Positions 47,024 through 56,689 are shown, counted from the first letter of the stretch. The stretch: 64,000 nt of DNA from Sulfurospirillum diekertiae (GCF_011769985.2 NZ_CP039734.2:1240001-1304000), one strand, 5' to 3'. Notes: generated by a model not told the origin, from the letters alone. Translations and numbers: made by a program.

Positions 47024-47565
47024 GCTTCTTTACTCTCTAAAACATATGTTTTGATGTTGTCGTTAGTATAAATACAAAGCTCACTGGCAATTTTCAAACT
47101 TTCTTTTACGATTGTTTCTTCATCAAGATTGGTATGGCGATCCAATGCACGTGCAGCTGATATGGCGTAGTTTCCACCACTGCCAATCGCTGCAATTTTG
47201 CCATCTTCTGGTTCAACCACATCTCCATTACCACTTAAAATAAAAATATGCTCACAATCTAAAACAATCATCATCGCTTCTAAACGACGCAACATTTTAT
47301 CTTTACGCCACTCTTTTGAAAACTCAATCACTGATTTGTACAAATCACCTTTTTTTTGTTCCAAAATACCTTCGAACATATCAAAAAGGTTAAACGCATC
47401 CGCTGTGCTTCCTGCAAATCCTGCTAGGATTTTGCCACTAAAGAGTTTACGAATTTTTGTGGCATTGTTTTTAAGCACGGTATTGCCAAAAGTGACCTGC
47501 CCATCACCGCCAATAACTGCTTTCTTATCACCGCGACACGCAAGGATAGTAGTTGCTTCAAACAT
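47020..47565 (-). CDS. hslV: HslV, peptidase of the HslUV protease
   Basis: 181 residues. N-terminal-nucleophile threonine peptidase: the MFEA leader must be removed to expose Thr in ATTILACRG; Lys in the later TKIRKLF and the GDGQ loop complete the active site. The four-residue leader differs from E. coli, where Thr directly follows Met, but is usual in Campylobacterota. Forms double hexameric rings capped by HslU. Confidence 0.96.
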   Translation of the reverse strand: MFEATTILACRGDKKAVIGGDGQVTFGNTVLKNNATKIRKLFSGKILAGFAGSTADAFNLFDMFEGILEQKKGDLYKSVIEFSKEWRKDKMLRRLEAMMIVLDCEHIFILSGNGDVVEPEDGKIAAIGSGGNYAISAARALDRHTNLDEETIVKESLKIASELCIYTNDNIKTYVLESKEA

Positions 47566-47570
47566 AGAAT

Positions 47571-48017
47571 TTATTCTCCAAGAATAATAAGTGTTAAGGT
47601 AGCGTGAATACCGTGCCCTAACTTAATACTCACACTAAAATTGCCCGTTGTTTTGATCGCTTGCTCAAGTTCAACAGTTTTTTTATCAATTTCAATTTTA
47701 TACTGCTCTTTAAGTTCGTGTGCAATTTCATCTTTGGTAACGGCGCCAAAAAGACTTCCGTTTGCACCCAATTTACGTTTAACCGTAAGTTTAAGTTCAC
47801 CAAGTTTTTTTTCAATGGATTTAAGATTTGCAATTTCTTCAGCTTCTGCTGCTGCTTTTTTACGTTGATCTGATTCATATTTTCGCATGACTTCGTTGGT
47901 CGCTAAAAGCGCAAACCCTTTACCAATGAGGAAGTTTTGACCATAACCGTCTTTTACCTCTTTGATTTCGCCTTTTTTACCTAAATCTTTGACATCTTTA
48001 ATCAATAATACTTTCAT
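47571..48017 (-). CDS. rplI: Ribosomal protein L9
   Basis: 148 residues from ATG 48017 with AAAGGAAA upstream; the open frame extends 15 codons further 5' but L9 proteins start MKVLLIKDV. The N-terminal domain has the signature [25 protein letters not shown], then the connecting long helix and C-terminal domain. Large-subunit protein near the L1 stalk. Between a rhodanese gene and hslV. Confidence 0.96.
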   Translation of the reverse strand: MKVLLIKDVKDLGKKGEIKEVKDGYGQNFLIGKGFALLATNEVMRKYESDQRKKAAAEAEEIANLKSIEKKLGELKLTVKRKLGANGSLFGAVTKDEIAHELKEQYKIEIDKKTVELEQAIKTTGNFSVSIKLGHGIHATLTLIILGE

Positions 48018-48030
48018 TTTTTTCCTTTTA

Positions 48031-48414
48031 TCATGATCGAATATTTTTGGGAAATGGGGCATTTTTCAGTTTTTCACCGTGAAAGGCATCAATGCCGCCA
48101 CTGAGATGGGCAATATTTGAAAAGCCCATTCTTCGTAAAATAAATATCATTTGTGCTGTGCGCCCACCGGTATGGCAGTAAAAAATCAAAAGCTTACTCG
48201 CAAGTTTTTTAAGTTCATCCATGTGTTGATGAATGGTTGAAGTCGGTAATAGCATGTCTGTACCTTTGATACAAGACAGTGAGAACTCATACATCTCTCG
48301 AATATCGACCAGCACAAAATCAAGTTTTTTTTGTGCTCTTAAATTCAGCATTACATGTAACTCTTCACCACTGACTTCACAGCTTCTCGTTACTGTTTTA
48401 ACTAAATTCATCAT
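48031..48414 (-). CDS. Single-domain rhodanese-like protein
   Basis: 127 residues if started at ATG 48414 (GGAG and GAAG upstream); GTG 48453 would add 13 residues but has no ribosome site. Catalytic loop [11 protein letters not shown] carries the persulfide Cys, and [10 protein letters not shown] is the usual entry motif. It likely transfers sulfane sulfur in the cytoplasm. Lies between argG and rplI. TTACATGTAA (48351-48360) is in its coding sequence. Confidence 0.85.
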   Translation of the reverse strand: MMNLVKTVTRSCEVSGEELHVMLNLRAQKKLDFVLVDIREMYEFSLSCIKGTDMLLPTSTIHQHMDELKKLASKLLIFYCHTGGRTAQMIFILRRMGFSNIAHLSGGIDAFHGEKLKNAPFPKNIRS

Positions 48415-48459
48415 GGCTTCTTCACTCCATTCATCATTGTTTGGCTTATCCACTTTGGT

Positions 48460-49689
48460 TTAAGCTTTGCCTTGATTTCTTCTGTTTTTACCACTAATGA
48501 TAAAGCGTAGCGCGTTCAGCTTAATAAAGCCTGCAGCGTCTTTTTGGTTATACACTTCATCCTCTTCAAAGGTGCAGAATGCTTCGCTGAAGAGATTATT
48601 GGTTTTAGAATCTCTACCGATGACTGAAACATTCCCTTTGTAGAGTTTAAGTTTAACCGTGCCATTGACGGTCTCTTGCGATTTATCAATCGCTGCTTGC
48701 ATCATCTCTCGCTCTGGTGAAAACCAAAATCCGTTGTAAATGGTTTTGGCATACGTTGGCATAATTTCGTCTTTAAAGTGAGCCGCTTCACGATCCAGTG
48801 TAATGCTTTCAATGGCACGGTGTGCACGAAGCATAATTGTACCACCCGGTGTTTCGTAACACCCTCTACTTTTCATACCGACAAAACGGTTTTCAACGAT
48901 GTCAATACGACCAATGCCGTGTTTGCAACCCAGTTCATTCAGTTTTGCCAGCATCGTTGCGGGACTGAGTTTAACACCATTGAGTGCGACTGGATCACCT
49001 TTTTCATAGGTAATTTCAATGACTTCAGACTGGTCAGGTGCTTTTTCAGGGCTTACTGTCCAGCGCCACATATCTTCTTCTGGCTCTGCCGCTGGATTTT
49101 CCAAGACAAGTCCCTCATAAGAAATATGAAGAAGGTTTGCATCCATAGAGTAGGGTGATTTACCTGGTTTTTTCTCAATCACGATACCGTTTTTCTCTGC
49201 ATAGGCAAGGAGTTTTTCACGAGAGTTCAAATCCCATTCTCTCCACGGTGCAATGATGACAAGGTCTGAATTCATACTCAAATATCCCATCTCAAAACGG
49301 ACTTGATCATTTCCTTTACCCGTAGCACCATGACTGACACCGTCAGCTCCCACCATCGCAGCAATCTCTGCTTGACGTTTAGCAATTAAAGGTCTAGCAA
49401 TAGAGGTGCCTAAAAGGTATTCGCCCTCGTAAATGGCATTCGCTCTAAACATAGGGAATACATAATCTTTTACAAACTCTTCTTTTAAATCTTCAATAAA
49501 AATATTTTCTGGTTTAATGCCCAAAGAGATAGCTTTCTTACGCGCTGGCTCTAACTCTTCGCCTTGACCGATGTCGGCTGTAAAAGTGACAACTTCACAT
49601 TTATACTCATCTTGGAGCCATTTTAAAATAATACTGGTATCGAGCCCACCTGAATAGGCTAAAACTACTTTTTTGACACTTTTTTTCAT
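48460..49689 (-). CDS. argG: Argininosuccinate synthase
   Basis: 409 residues from ATG 49689 (GAGGA upstream; in-frame codons further 5' lack support). ATP loop [12 protein letters not shown] at the start, [15 protein letters not shown] (citrulline/aspartate site) near 115, and the late [15 protein letters not shown]. It joins citrulline and aspartate with ATP in arginine synthesis. Head gene of the minus-strand run toward rplI and hslVU. Confidence 0.96.
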   Translation of the reverse strand: MKKSVKKVVLAYSGGLDTSIILKWLQDEYKCEVVTFTADIGQGEELEPARKKAISLGIKPENIFIEDLKEEFVKDYVFPMFRANAIYEGEYLLGTSIARPLIAKRQAEIAAMVGADGVSHGATGKGNDQVRFEMGYLSMNSDLVIIAPWREWDLNSREKLLAYAEKNGIVIEKKPGKSPYSMDANLLHISYEGLVLENPAAEPEEDMWRWTVSPEKAPDQSEVIEITYEKGDPVALNGVKLSPATMLAKLNELGCKHGIGRIDIVENRFVGMKSRGCYETPGGTIMLRAHRAIESITLDREAAHFKDEIMPTYAKTIYNGFWFSPEREMMQAAIDKSQETVNGTVKLKLYKGNVSVIGRDSKTNNLFSEAFCTFEEDEVYNQKDAAGFIKLNALRFIISGKNRRNQGKA

Positions 49690-49771
49690 AATACGAATCC
49701 TCACAGAATTTATAGAATTGCGTGATGGTAGCGCAACTTTGTAAAAACTTTGCTTATGCTTTAGGGGAGAC

Positions 49772-49783
49772 TTTACATGTAAA
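49772..49783. repeat. TTTACATGTAAA palindrome between divergent genes
   Basis: Lies in the 156-bp gap between argG and the S4 gene, 63 bp before the S4 start. Extends to a 14-bp palindrome with C/G at the ends. Confidence 0.9.
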
Positions 49784-49845
49784 GATAAAAAAGCAAGTTT
49801 AAATATTCTTTTGATAGAATGGGGATTAAATCCTAAGGATGGGGT

Positions 49846-50091
49846 ATGCGAGTCGATAAATTTTTAAACAGTGTCAATATTACGAAACGTCGCGCAATAT
49901 CGGAAGATATGTGCAAAAATGGCGTTGTCTGCATCAACAGTGTGGTTGTTAAGCCTGCAAAAGATGTCAAAGTCGGTGATATTATTACGATTAATTATCT
50001 TGAAAAAACAGTCAAATACGAGGTTTTGCAAATTCCTGAAGCCAAAACCATTCCAAAAACGAAACAAAACGAATACGTAAGGGAAGTGTGA
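49846..50091 (+). CDS. S4-domain RNA-binding protein (HslR-like)
   Basis: 81 residues, one S4 fold: [31 protein letters not shown], with the conserved Arg pair and the beta strand [14 protein letters not shown]. Members bind structured RNA, as E. coli Hsp15 does on stalled 50S subunits. Four-base overlap type junction (TGATG) with trpD. Confidence 0.88.
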   Translation: MRVDKFLNSVNITKRRAISEDMCKNGVVCINSVVVKPAKDVKVGDIITINYLEKTVKYEVLQIPEAKTIPKTKQNEYVREV

Positions 50092-51074
50092 TGAATTACC
50101 AAGAGGCCTATCAACAGTTTAATGCGCTTTTTGAAAATGAGCTGAGCCCAGAAGCAGCAGCACAATTTTTAGTTGAGCTTTACGAGCGAGGTGAGAGTTT
50201 TGAGGAGATCGCCGCAGCTGCAAATGTTATGCGCGAGCACAGTGTTAAACTGGACATCCCGGAGCATTTGAAAAGAGAACTTATTGATATTGTTGGAACG
50301 GGTGGCGATAAAAGTGGCACGTTTAACATCTCCACAACAACGTCCATTGTTTTAGCCACTCTTGGTTGTAAAGTTGCCAAACACGGCAGCGGTTCTGCCA
50401 CTTCACTCTCTGGCAGTGCCGATGTACTTAAAGCCTTAGGACTCAACCTTAGTTTAACACCCGAAAAACAGATTAAAATGCTCGAAGGATGTGGTTTTGT
50501 CTTTATGTTTGCGATGAATCACCATCCATGCATGAAGCATATTATGCCCATTCGTAGAAGTCTCTCACATCGAACCATTTTCAATATGTTAGGACCCCTT
50601 GCCAATCCTGCAAGTGCTCAAAAACAGATGGTGGGAGTGTTCCATGTGGATTACATTGATCGTTTTAGTCAAGCATTAAGGGAGCTAGGCACAACAAAGA
50701 GCATGGTGGTAAGTTCTCTGGATGGTTTGGATGAAGTGAGTATTACGGCACCAACACGTTACACGATGATTGAAAACAAAATCATTACAGAAGGTGAAAT
50801 CAATCCAGAAGCGTTTGGTTTTACCTTTGCTCCACTTGAGGCAATTAAAGGTGGTGATAGCATTCAAAATGCTGAAATTACGCGTGCGATTTTACGAGGC
50901 GATGAAAAGGGTGCAAAACTCGATGTTGTCCTTTTAAATGGGGCATGCGCTTTAATGATCGATGGAAAAGCAAGAGATATGCAAGAAGGAATTGAGCTCA
51001 TGCGAGATGCCATTGAAAGCAAAAAAGCATGGGATAAACTGGGCGAAATTATTAAGCTCTCTTATCTTATATGA
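50091..51074 (+). CDS. trpD: Anthranilate phosphoribosyltransferase
   Basis: 327 residues from ATG 50091, with AAGGGA upstream. Glycosyltransferase family 3: PRPP loop VGTGGDKSGTFNISTTTS (about 68-85), HGSGSATSLSGSADVL and the anthranilate site MNHHPCMKHIMPIRRSL. Tryptophan synthesis step two. The gene stands without other trp genes; it is coupled to tsaE by a 4-nt overlap. Confidence 0.94.
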   Translation: MNYQEAYQQFNALFENELSPEAAAQFLVELYERGESFEEIAAAANVMREHSVKLDIPEHLKRELIDIVGTGGDKSGTFNISTTTSIVLATLGCKVAKHGSGSATSLSGSADVLKALGLNLSLTPEKQIKMLEGCGFVFMFAMNHHPCMKHIMPIRRSLSHRTIFNMLGPLANPASAQKQMVGVFHVDYIDRFSQALRELGTTKSMVVSSLDGLDEVSITAPTRYTMIENKIITEGEINPEAFGFTFAPLEAIKGGDSIQNAEITRAILRGDEKGAKLDVVLLNGACALMIDGKARDMQEGIELMRDAIESKKAWDKLGEIIKLSYLI

Positions 51075-51502
51075 GTCAATGTTATGAAAAAGTGTGCGAT
51101 TTAGCGCACTTAACTGCTTTTGCCGACGAGATAAAAAGTAAACTTGGAGATTCAGGCGTACTCTTATTACGAGGGAATCTCGCTAGCGGAAAGACCGCTT
51201 TTGTTAAAGCGTTTGCTAAAATATTAGGTATAGAAGAAGCGATCTCATCGCCAACCTTTTCGATTTTACATGAGTATGATGAAAAACTATTTCACTACGA
51301 TATTTACCAATGCGGAAGCAATGGTTTTTTACAAAGTGGATTGATCGAAAAATTAGATGCTGAAGGTTACCATCTCATTGAATGGGGTGATGCTGAATTT
51401 GAAAAATTACTACACCATTTTGGTGTTGACTATAGTACAATAGATATTGAGACAATGGATTTAAAACGCAATTATAAGGTTCACATTAATGCATACGCTT
51501 AA
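51071..51502 (+). CDS. tsaE: tRNA threonylcarbamoyladenosine synthesis ATPase TsaE
   Basis: 143 residues with Walker A RGNLASGKTAFVK (about 34-46), ISSPTF motif and the WGDAEF Glu/Trp end typical of TsaE (YjeE). It drives t6A formation on tRNA together with TsaB and TsaD. ATG overlaps the trpD stop; lptB starts 14 nt before its own stop. Confidence 0.93.
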   Translation: MSQCYEKVCDLAHLTAFADEIKSKLGDSGVLLLRGNLASGKTAFVKAFAKILGIEEAISSPTFSILHEYDEKLFHYDIYQCGSNGFLQSGLIEKLDAEGYHLIEWGDAEFEKLLHHFGVDYSTIDIETMDLKRNYKVHINAYA

Positions 51503-52211
51503 AGTTCAAGAATTACAAAAAGTGATTAAAAAAACGGAAATTATTAAAGGAGTTTCCCTTGATGTTCAAAGTGGTGAAGTTGTAGGTCTTTTAGGACCCA
51601 ATGGTGCAGGTAAAACAACAATGTTTTATATGATTTGTGGTCTTATCCCTCCAAGCTCTGGCGTTGTTTTTTTAGATAATCAAGATGTCACTCAAATACC
51701 TTTACATGTAAGAGCAAAACTGGGTATTGGTTACCTTCCTCAAGAATCAAGTATTTTTAAAGATTTGAGTGTGGAAGAGAACATTATGCTTGCTGCTGAA
51801 ATTGTTTATCCCAATAAAGAAAATGCAATGAAGCGCGTGGAAGAGCTTTTAAATTTGCTCAATATTGAACCGATTCGTAAACGAAATGGCGTCAGTCTGA
51901 GCGGTGGTGAAAGACGCCGTTGTGAAATTGCACGTTCCTTGGTCTTAAAACCCAAATTTCTTCTTCTTGATGAACCTTTTGCGGGTGTCGATCCTATCGC
52001 TGTATCAGACATTCAAGGTATTGTACAAGAGCTTGCAAAATTGGATATTGGTGTTTTGATTACGGACCATAATGTACGCGAGACCCTCGCCATTTGTGAT
52101 AGGGCATATGTACTTAAAGATGGAGCTCTTTTGGCGAGCGGTAGCAGTGAAGAAGTTGCTCAAAACAAACTGGTGAAGACCTATTATCTTGGTGAAGATT
52201 TCAGGTTTTAA
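51489..52211 (+). CDS. lptB: Lipopolysaccharide export ATPase LptB
   Basis: 240 residues: Walker A GPNGAGKTT (about 36-44), Q-loop LPQESSIFKDLSVEEN, signature LSGGERRR, Walker B FLLLDEPFAGVDP and switch His in TDHN. It powers LPS extraction by LptFG from the inner membrane. The order tsaE-lptB-rpoN is conserved. TTTACATGTAAG at 51701-51712 encodes Leu-His-Val-Arg. Confidence 0.95.
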   Translation: MHTLKVQELQKVIKKTEIIKGVSLDVQSGEVVGLLGPNGAGKTTMFYMICGLIPPSSGVVFLDNQDVTQIPLHVRAKLGIGYLPQESSIFKDLSVEENIMLAAEIVYPNKENAMKRVEELLNLLNIEPIRKRNGVSLSGGERRRCEIARSLVLKPKFLLLDEPFAGVDPIAVSDIQGIVQELAKLDIGVLITDHNVRETLAICDRAYVLKDGALLASGSSEEVAQNKLVKTYYLGEDFRF

Positions 52212-52229
52212 CCCACAAGGAGATTGGTT

Positions 52230-53501
52230 TTGAAACTTAGGGTTTCTAGCACACAAACAACCAAACAAAAGTTCTCCTCAACTCTTAGAGGTTGGCTTCC
52301 TATACTTCAAGCCAATTTAGATAGTTTGGTGGAAACACTGGAACCCTTTGTGCAAGAAAATCCTTTCATCAGTGTTAAATCAGGTTCAGAAACACCCGAT
52401 AAACGTTTTGAAAAGAAAAGCTTTTTCTCCGAAGTTGCAAAAACATCGGTTTCTGATACCATTGAAGCACTGACTTTAGATAAAAAATCGCTCTATCAAG
52501 TCCTTAATGAGCAGGTAAATCCACCCCTTTTCCCTACTGAAAAATCACAACGAATTGCGTATGAAATTATTGAAAATATTAATTCAGAAGGATATTTTGA
52601 AGCTCAAGCATTGAGTGAGATTGCAAAAAAGTTGGATGTTAAAATCGAAGACGTGGAAAAGATAAGACAACGCTTTGCTTACCTTGAGCCTTTGGGCATT
52701 GGGGCACTTGATTTAAAAGAGACCTTTTTATTTCAACTCCAAGACCTTTCTTTAGAGAATGAACTCTATGACATGGTTGAAATGCTGATTATCAACTTTG
52801 ATACTATCGAATCGTTCGGCAAAGAACCCCTGTTTCATGATGCCCTCGCTATTATTAAGCGGTTTCACAATCCACCCGCAATCGATTTTATGGAAGATGA
52901 GAAAGAGGTTATCCCTGATATTTTTATCTATAATCTTGAAGGTGCGATTGAAGTGAGACTCAATGATGCTTATTATCCTGAAGTGATACTTGATACGGAA
53001 GGGCTGGATGTTGATCATAGTTTTGTTTCTCAAAAAATTAAAGATGCTAAAGATCTTATTGATGCTCTTGAGATGCGTAAAGCAACGCTTTATAAAATCG
53101 GATTGATGATCGTAGAATATCAGTATGATTTTTTCTTTGGCAAAGCGATAAAACCGATGAAACTTAAAGACTTAGCCGATGATCTAGGGCGAAATCCTTC
53201 GACTATTTCACGTGCCATTGCGGGAAAATACCTTTCCTGTAGCCGTGGTGTGATTCCTTTAAAACAGTTTTTCGCAACGGCATTGGAAGAAGATATTTCC
53301 AATAGCGCTATTAAAGAATATATGATTGAACTTGTTAAAAATGAGAGTAAAATAAAACCTCTGAGTGATATTAAACTTTTAGAACTGATAGAAGGAAAAT
53401 TTAACATCAAAATGGTGCGAAGAACCATTACCAAATACCGACAACAGTTTAATATCGCAAGCTCATCCGAGCGTAAAAAACTCTACACTCTTCAATTTTA
53501 A
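52230..53501 (+). CDS. rpoN: RNA polymerase sigma-54 factor
   Basis: 423 residues from TTG 52230, 7 nt after AAGGAG (52217-52222). Region I is Gln/Leu-rich (TLRGWLPILQANLDSLVETL), then the core-binding domain (about 80-250), a helix-turn-helix (LADDLGRNPSTISRAI) and the RpoN box near 400 (VRRTITKYRQQF) that reads the -24 element. It directs flagellar and other genes with enhancer-binding proteins. Its 3' end overlaps the convergent DnaJ-like gene by 4 nt. Confidence 0.95.
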   Translation: MKLRVSSTQTTKQKFSSTLRGWLPILQANLDSLVETLEPFVQENPFISVKSGSETPDKRFEKKSFFSEVAKTSVSDTIEALTLDKKSLYQVLNEQVNPPLFPTEKSQRIAYEIIENINSEGYFEAQALSEIAKKLDVKIEDVEKIRQRFAYLEPLGIGALDLKETFLFQLQDLSLENELYDMVEMLIINFDTIESFGKEPLFHDALAIIKRFHNPPAIDFMEDEKEVIPDIFIYNLEGAIEVRLNDAYYPEVILDTEGLDVDHSFVSQKIKDAKDLIDALEMRKATLYKIGLMIVEYQYDFFFGKAIKPMKLKDLADDLGRNPSTISRAIAGKYLSCSRGVIPLKQFFATALEEDISNSAIKEYMIELVKNESKIKPLSDIKLLELIEGKFNIKMVRRTITKYRQQFNIASSSERKKLYTLQF

Positions 53502-54328
53502 GCACTTTTTGCATCGGCATGTCTGAAGTGCATTTTAAGCATTTCATAGGCATTTTGAACCTCTTGAAACTTCGCAACATACTTTACATGTAAATCGCCA
53601 TCGTAAAGCCCACAACTATCCGGATGATATTTTTTAACCAGTGTAAGATAATTGCTACGAATCATATCAAAGGAGTCTTCCATCTTACATCCAAGAACAC
53701 CAAAATACTCTTCAAGTAAAGAGAAGAGGGCATTATGTCGGCTTCGTTTAGCACGTTTGGATACAAAACTCTTTTTATAGGCTAAAAAATCGTCCATAGA
53801 ATAAGAAAACTCTACAAAACACCCAAAAAGCTCCTTTTGTGCCAAGAGTTTCTCTAAAAGACATACCGTAATCTCTGAGTTTGGATAGAGCGTAATGGTG
53901 CCATTCTTGGGGCGAATTCTGACTAAATGGTCTTTAAAATAGCTTTTCAGGTAGGACGCAAAAAGCGTGTTATGTGAACCCATATAAAAGACAACTGCAT
54001 AATTGTCTTCAATGCAGAGTTGAATGTTCATTTTTTGAAGGACTTGATTGGATTTTAGAAGCGAAATCTTGATACTTTTATCGATTGTATTTTCGATGAT
54101 ACGTGCTTGTTCCACATTACCCGTTTTTCGTAGATAAATTTTACTGATCAATTTTAAAAAGTAACGGCGTTGCACTAACTCATCTTGCTCTTTAAAAATA
54201 ATCATCTTATCTTTGCGTCCAATCTTCTTTTGAAAGTTTTTATCGGCAATATTTTGTAAAAAATAAAAGGTTTTTGAATCTTCTTCTATCGTAAGAGCTA
54301 GCATATCATGAGAGAGAGAAAGGTGCAT
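53498..54328 (-). CDS. DnaJ-domain protein, membrane-free
   Basis: 276 residues. The J domain is at the C-terminus (about 208-272) with the HPD motif in LVKKYHPDSCG, which should stimulate a DnaK. The first 200 residues, rich in aromatic and basic residues, match no family I recognise. The layout (unknown N-terminal part, J domain at the end) and its place beside bpt are also seen in Campylobacter. Perfect palindrome copy at 53583. Confidence 0.85.
   Translation of the reverse strand: MHLSLSHDMLALTIEEDSKTFYFLQNIADKNFQKKIGRKDKMIIFKEQDELVQRRYFLKLISKIYLRKTGNVEQARIIENTIDKSIKISLLKSNQVLQKMNIQLCIEDNYAVVFYMGSHNTLFASYLKSYFKDHLVRIRPKNGTITLYPNSEITVCLLEKLLAQKELFGCFVEFSYSMDDFLAYKKSFVSKRAKRSRHNALFSLLEEYFGVLGCKMEDSFDMIRSNYLTLVKKYHPDSCGLYDGDLHVKYVAKFQEVQNAYEMLKMHFRHADAKSA
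53583..53594. repeat. TTTACATGTAAA palindrome inside the DnaJ-like gene
   Basis: Coding copy giving Leu-His-Val-Lys (context DLHVKYV), a few residues after the HPD motif. Confidence 0.9.
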
Positions 54329-54391
54329 CTATCCATCCTTTTGTATCAAGTTATTTACCTTGAAGCAAAAAGAATTCCAAGTTTTAAAACG

Positions 54392-55117
54392 TTATATCCA
54401 AATGGCATCTTCATCTAAATTTGGATTGCCTTGAAGCGTCTGATAAGGGGCATAGGATGCTTTATATTTAAGGCTTTGACACTCTTTGACGTAATAACCA
54501 AGATAGATCCATTCAAGATCATACTCTTTTGCCAAAATAATCTGCTCGTAGATGGAAAGTCGGCCTAAAGAGAGTTTTTCAAAATCGGGATCGTAGTAAA
54601 AATAGATTGAAGAGATACCATCATCTAAGAAGTCAATGAGATCAACACCAATAAGCTTTTCACCCTGAAAATAAAGCACCTCTTTGCCAAAATTATGTGC
54701 GCCACTTACATAGAGTTCGTGGTAACTTTGTGGCTTCAGGTTGTAGTATTGCCAGCCTCGTTTTTGTTCCATATGCCGATGATATTTGTCATAAAGTTCA
54801 AGATGTTCCGTGCTAATTGTTGGTGCTTGAATGACATAACGAATACCTTCTGCTTTTTTGAAAACACGCTTAGCCGAACGTGAAAAATTGTAATTTTTAA
54901 CATCAATACGAAGGCTTAAACATAATTTACACTTTTGACATTGTGGTCTTGAGTAGTAGTTTCCAAAACGTCTCCAACCGCGTTCAATCAGTTCTTGATT
55001 GAGCTCCATTGTTGCATTTTCAATGTACTTATATTCCATACGTGTTTTACAGTCATCAAGGTATGAACATTTCGTTTCTAATGTTGAAAATTCAATAATG
55101 CGTGAAAATGATCTCAT
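54392..55117 (-). CDS. bpt: Aspartate/glutamate leucyltransferase (Bpt, ATE family)
   Basis: 241 residues of the bacterial aminoacyl-tRNA-protein transferase family: RFGNYYSRPQCQKCKLCLSLRI cysteine pairs (about 53-70), and the GNAT-like end FYYDPDFEKLSLGRLSIYEQI with the YLGYYVKECQSLKYKA motif. It adds leucine to N-terminal Asp/Glu of proteins, marking them for ClpAP-type degradation. Three nt after the small coiled-coil gene. Confidence 0.9.
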   Translation of the reverse strand: MRSFSRIIEFSTLETKCSYLDDCKTRMEYKYIENATMELNQELIERGWRRFGNYYSRPQCQKCKLCLSLRIDVKNYNFSRSAKRVFKKAEGIRYVIQAPTISTEHLELYDKYHRHMEQKRGWQYYNLKPQSYHELYVSGAHNFGKEVLYFQGEKLIGVDLIDFLDDGISSIYFYYDPDFEKLSLGRLSIYEQIILAKEYDLEWIYLGYYVKECQSLKYKASYAPYQTLQGNPNLDEDAIWI

Positions 55118-55120
55118 TGA

Positions 55121-55291
55121 TTAGTCTAGTTTTCTAACTCCAGAGTTTTGCATAAACTTTTCAAATTGGTCATGAAGTTTTTTTTCTTTTTCTTGCTTTT
55201 GTTCTATAATAAGTTTTTCTTGAACATTTTTTTCTTCTTGACTTATTTTCTCTTTGAGTAATTTAAGATCATCAAATAAAATTCCTTGCAT
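55121..55291 (-). CDS. 56-residue Lys/Glu-rich coiled-coil protein
   Basis: Frame from ATG 55291 to TAA 55121. It begins MQGILFDDLKLLKEKISQ, then is almost entirely charged helix (long Glu/Lys/Gln stretch), ending NSGVRKLD. AAAGG lies 8 nt before the start, and the stop is 3 nt before bpt, so co-transcription with bpt and the DnaJ-like gene is likely. No family recognised; the hydrophobic start and heptad pattern suggest a small adaptor. Real-gene support is spacing, RBS and operon position. Confidence 0.6.
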   Translation of the reverse strand: MQGILFDDLKLLKEKISQEEKNVQEKLIIEQKQEKEKKLHDQFEKFMQNSGVRKLD

Positions 55292-55301
55292 TGCATATGC
55301 C

Positions 55302-55313
55302 TTTACATGTAAA
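55302..55313. repeat. TTTACATGTAAA palindrome upstream of the small gene
   Basis: Ends 10 bp before the ATG at 55291 (minus strand); its TAAA merges with the AAAGG ribosome site, so it may be in the leader of the bpt operon. It is the last copy before the accessory region. Confidence 0.9.
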
Positions 55314-55385
55314 AATAAACAAGGTTAGATTATAGCAAAATTTCGTGTGAAGAAGTTGCAATACATCTTAACAATGTTTAATTGA

Positions 55386-55979
55386 TTGACAAGCGAAGCA
55401 CAGAGATCGCTAGTTATTACATTGAGACGTATCGTTGATGTCTTTAGTGAAGAAAAGCGCAAATTGCTTATTGAACATTCAAGTGGGCAACTTCATAACC
55501 TGATTCAGTTTGTTTTTTACAGCGGACTGAGAGCAGGGGAGATAATAGGCCTTAAGTGGGACAATATAGACTTTGACAAAAACAAGATTGATGTCTATAT
55601 GAGAGTCCGAAAAGGTACTGTTGATCTGCCAAAAGGCGATAAAATCCGTTTGATTGATCTGTTACCGCAAGCGAAGCAAGCGCTTCTTGTACAAAGACAG
55701 CTAACAGGTCTTTCGACCTTTGTGTTTCATTCAAGAGAAGGTAAACCCTATTTTAGTGAAACAAGTATTACGCAATCTATTCAAGAGTTGTGTAAAAAGC
55801 TAGGGATTGAAAGTGGTGGTGGATTACAAAAGATGAGGCGAACGCATAACACAATGCTTAAGCAATGTGGTTTACCTCTTGATTGGATTCCTCATCAAAT
55901 GGGTCATGAAACGGATGAAGTTAATCGAAATCATTATACGGGAACTATTACGGTAGATGTAAGTAAAATTATTGCGTAA
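55386..55979 (+). pseudogene. Truncated tyrosine recombinase (integrase) remnant
   Basis: 197 residues covering only the catalytic domain; the N-terminal arm-binding and core-binding domains are missing, and DNA just upstream belongs to the bpt region. Visible: first Arg in SGLRAGEIIGLKW, second Arg in KMRRTHNTM, His in HQMGHE, and Tyr in NHYTG. The H of the usual HxxR is replaced by Gln. The TTG 55386 has no ribosome site. Most likely the leftover of an integrated element. Direct repeats start at its stop codon. Confidence 0.75.
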
Positions 55980-56007
55980 CTGACATTTACTGACACTCGT
56001 ACTGACA
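55979..56007. repeat. Three ACTGACA direct repeats after the integrase
   Basis: ACTGACA at 55979-55985, 55989-55995 and 56001-56007, spaced 10 and 12 bp (about one helix turn). Short direct repeats directly downstream of int are typical of arm-type binding sites of tyrosine recombinases. Candidate only. Confidence 0.45.
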
Positions 56008-56672
56008 CCGTGTATATTGTAGGTTGGGAATATCGTATTTTAGGGATTTAGGGTGGTACTGAGGCCGGACTAAAATATATGCTTCAACTACAGTAATATC
56101 AGTCTTTAATTATTTTAATGTGGACAAGTACTGTCAAAAGTACTGTTATTTTAAAGTGTTTCAACTATCAGCTTATGCGTGATCTAGTTTTTAGGATGGG
56201 AACATAATTGTTATATTATTTTAATAGTAAAATACAAAAATCACTTCATTCAGTTAAAACAATATAATCTGCGATTCGTTTTATAACCCCAAATTAAATA
56301 CTTTTTCTGAACCAATACTCATTTAACTATAAAATATTTTAATTAATAAAAAAAATTGAAGTATTTAAAACTTATCTACAATTTCCCTACAACTTAAATG
56401 TATATTTACCATGAAAATATATAAATTTAGATTAATAATGATGAAAAATAGTTAGAAGGAGGATTATATAAGTTCGGTTAGTTATTGTTTTGTTGACTTA
56501 CTGTTTGTAGTTTGCTCTCTTTAATTTTAGTGTTTTACTATTGATTAAGAGTATTGGTGACGTCTTTTTGTTTTGCTGTATGTTACCAATTGTTAAAAAA
56601 CGAACAAGTAACTTTTTTTATGGATCTGTGGTAGTTACAATTATCATAGGTCTTCATGTTAGCGTTAATAAA
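56008..56672. other. AT-rich stretch without recognisable genes
   Basis: About 0.67 kb between the integrase remnant and the insertion sequence. Both strands are dense in stops, no frame gives a recognisable protein, and base composition is more AT-rich than neighbours. It holds the tRNA-like piece at 56054-56071 and nothing else I can name. It looks like decayed mobile DNA. Confidence 0.6.
56054..56071 (-). other. tRNA 3'-end-like segment, candidate att core
   Basis: Read on the minus strand it is AGTCCGGCCTCAGTACCA, like the end of a T-arm, acceptor strand and encoded CCA of a tRNA; the 5' part of a tRNA is absent. With the integrase and its repeats 50-80 bp away, it could be the core left by insertion into a tRNA gene. 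Confidence 0.3.
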
Positions 56673-56689
56673 TAGACATCTTGCAAAAC

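Noticed and set aside
51266..51277. TTTACATGAGTA and similar half-matches (also near 5751, 8124, 11196, 28371, 63307) as members of the repeat family
   Set aside because: They miss the right half of the palindrome. Common Leu/His/Glu codons can make them by chance, so they were not counted, although some may be decayed copies.
56008..56672. A decayed gene in the AT-rich stretch
   Set aside because: No frame of useful length or recognisable motif in any reading; left as non-coding.
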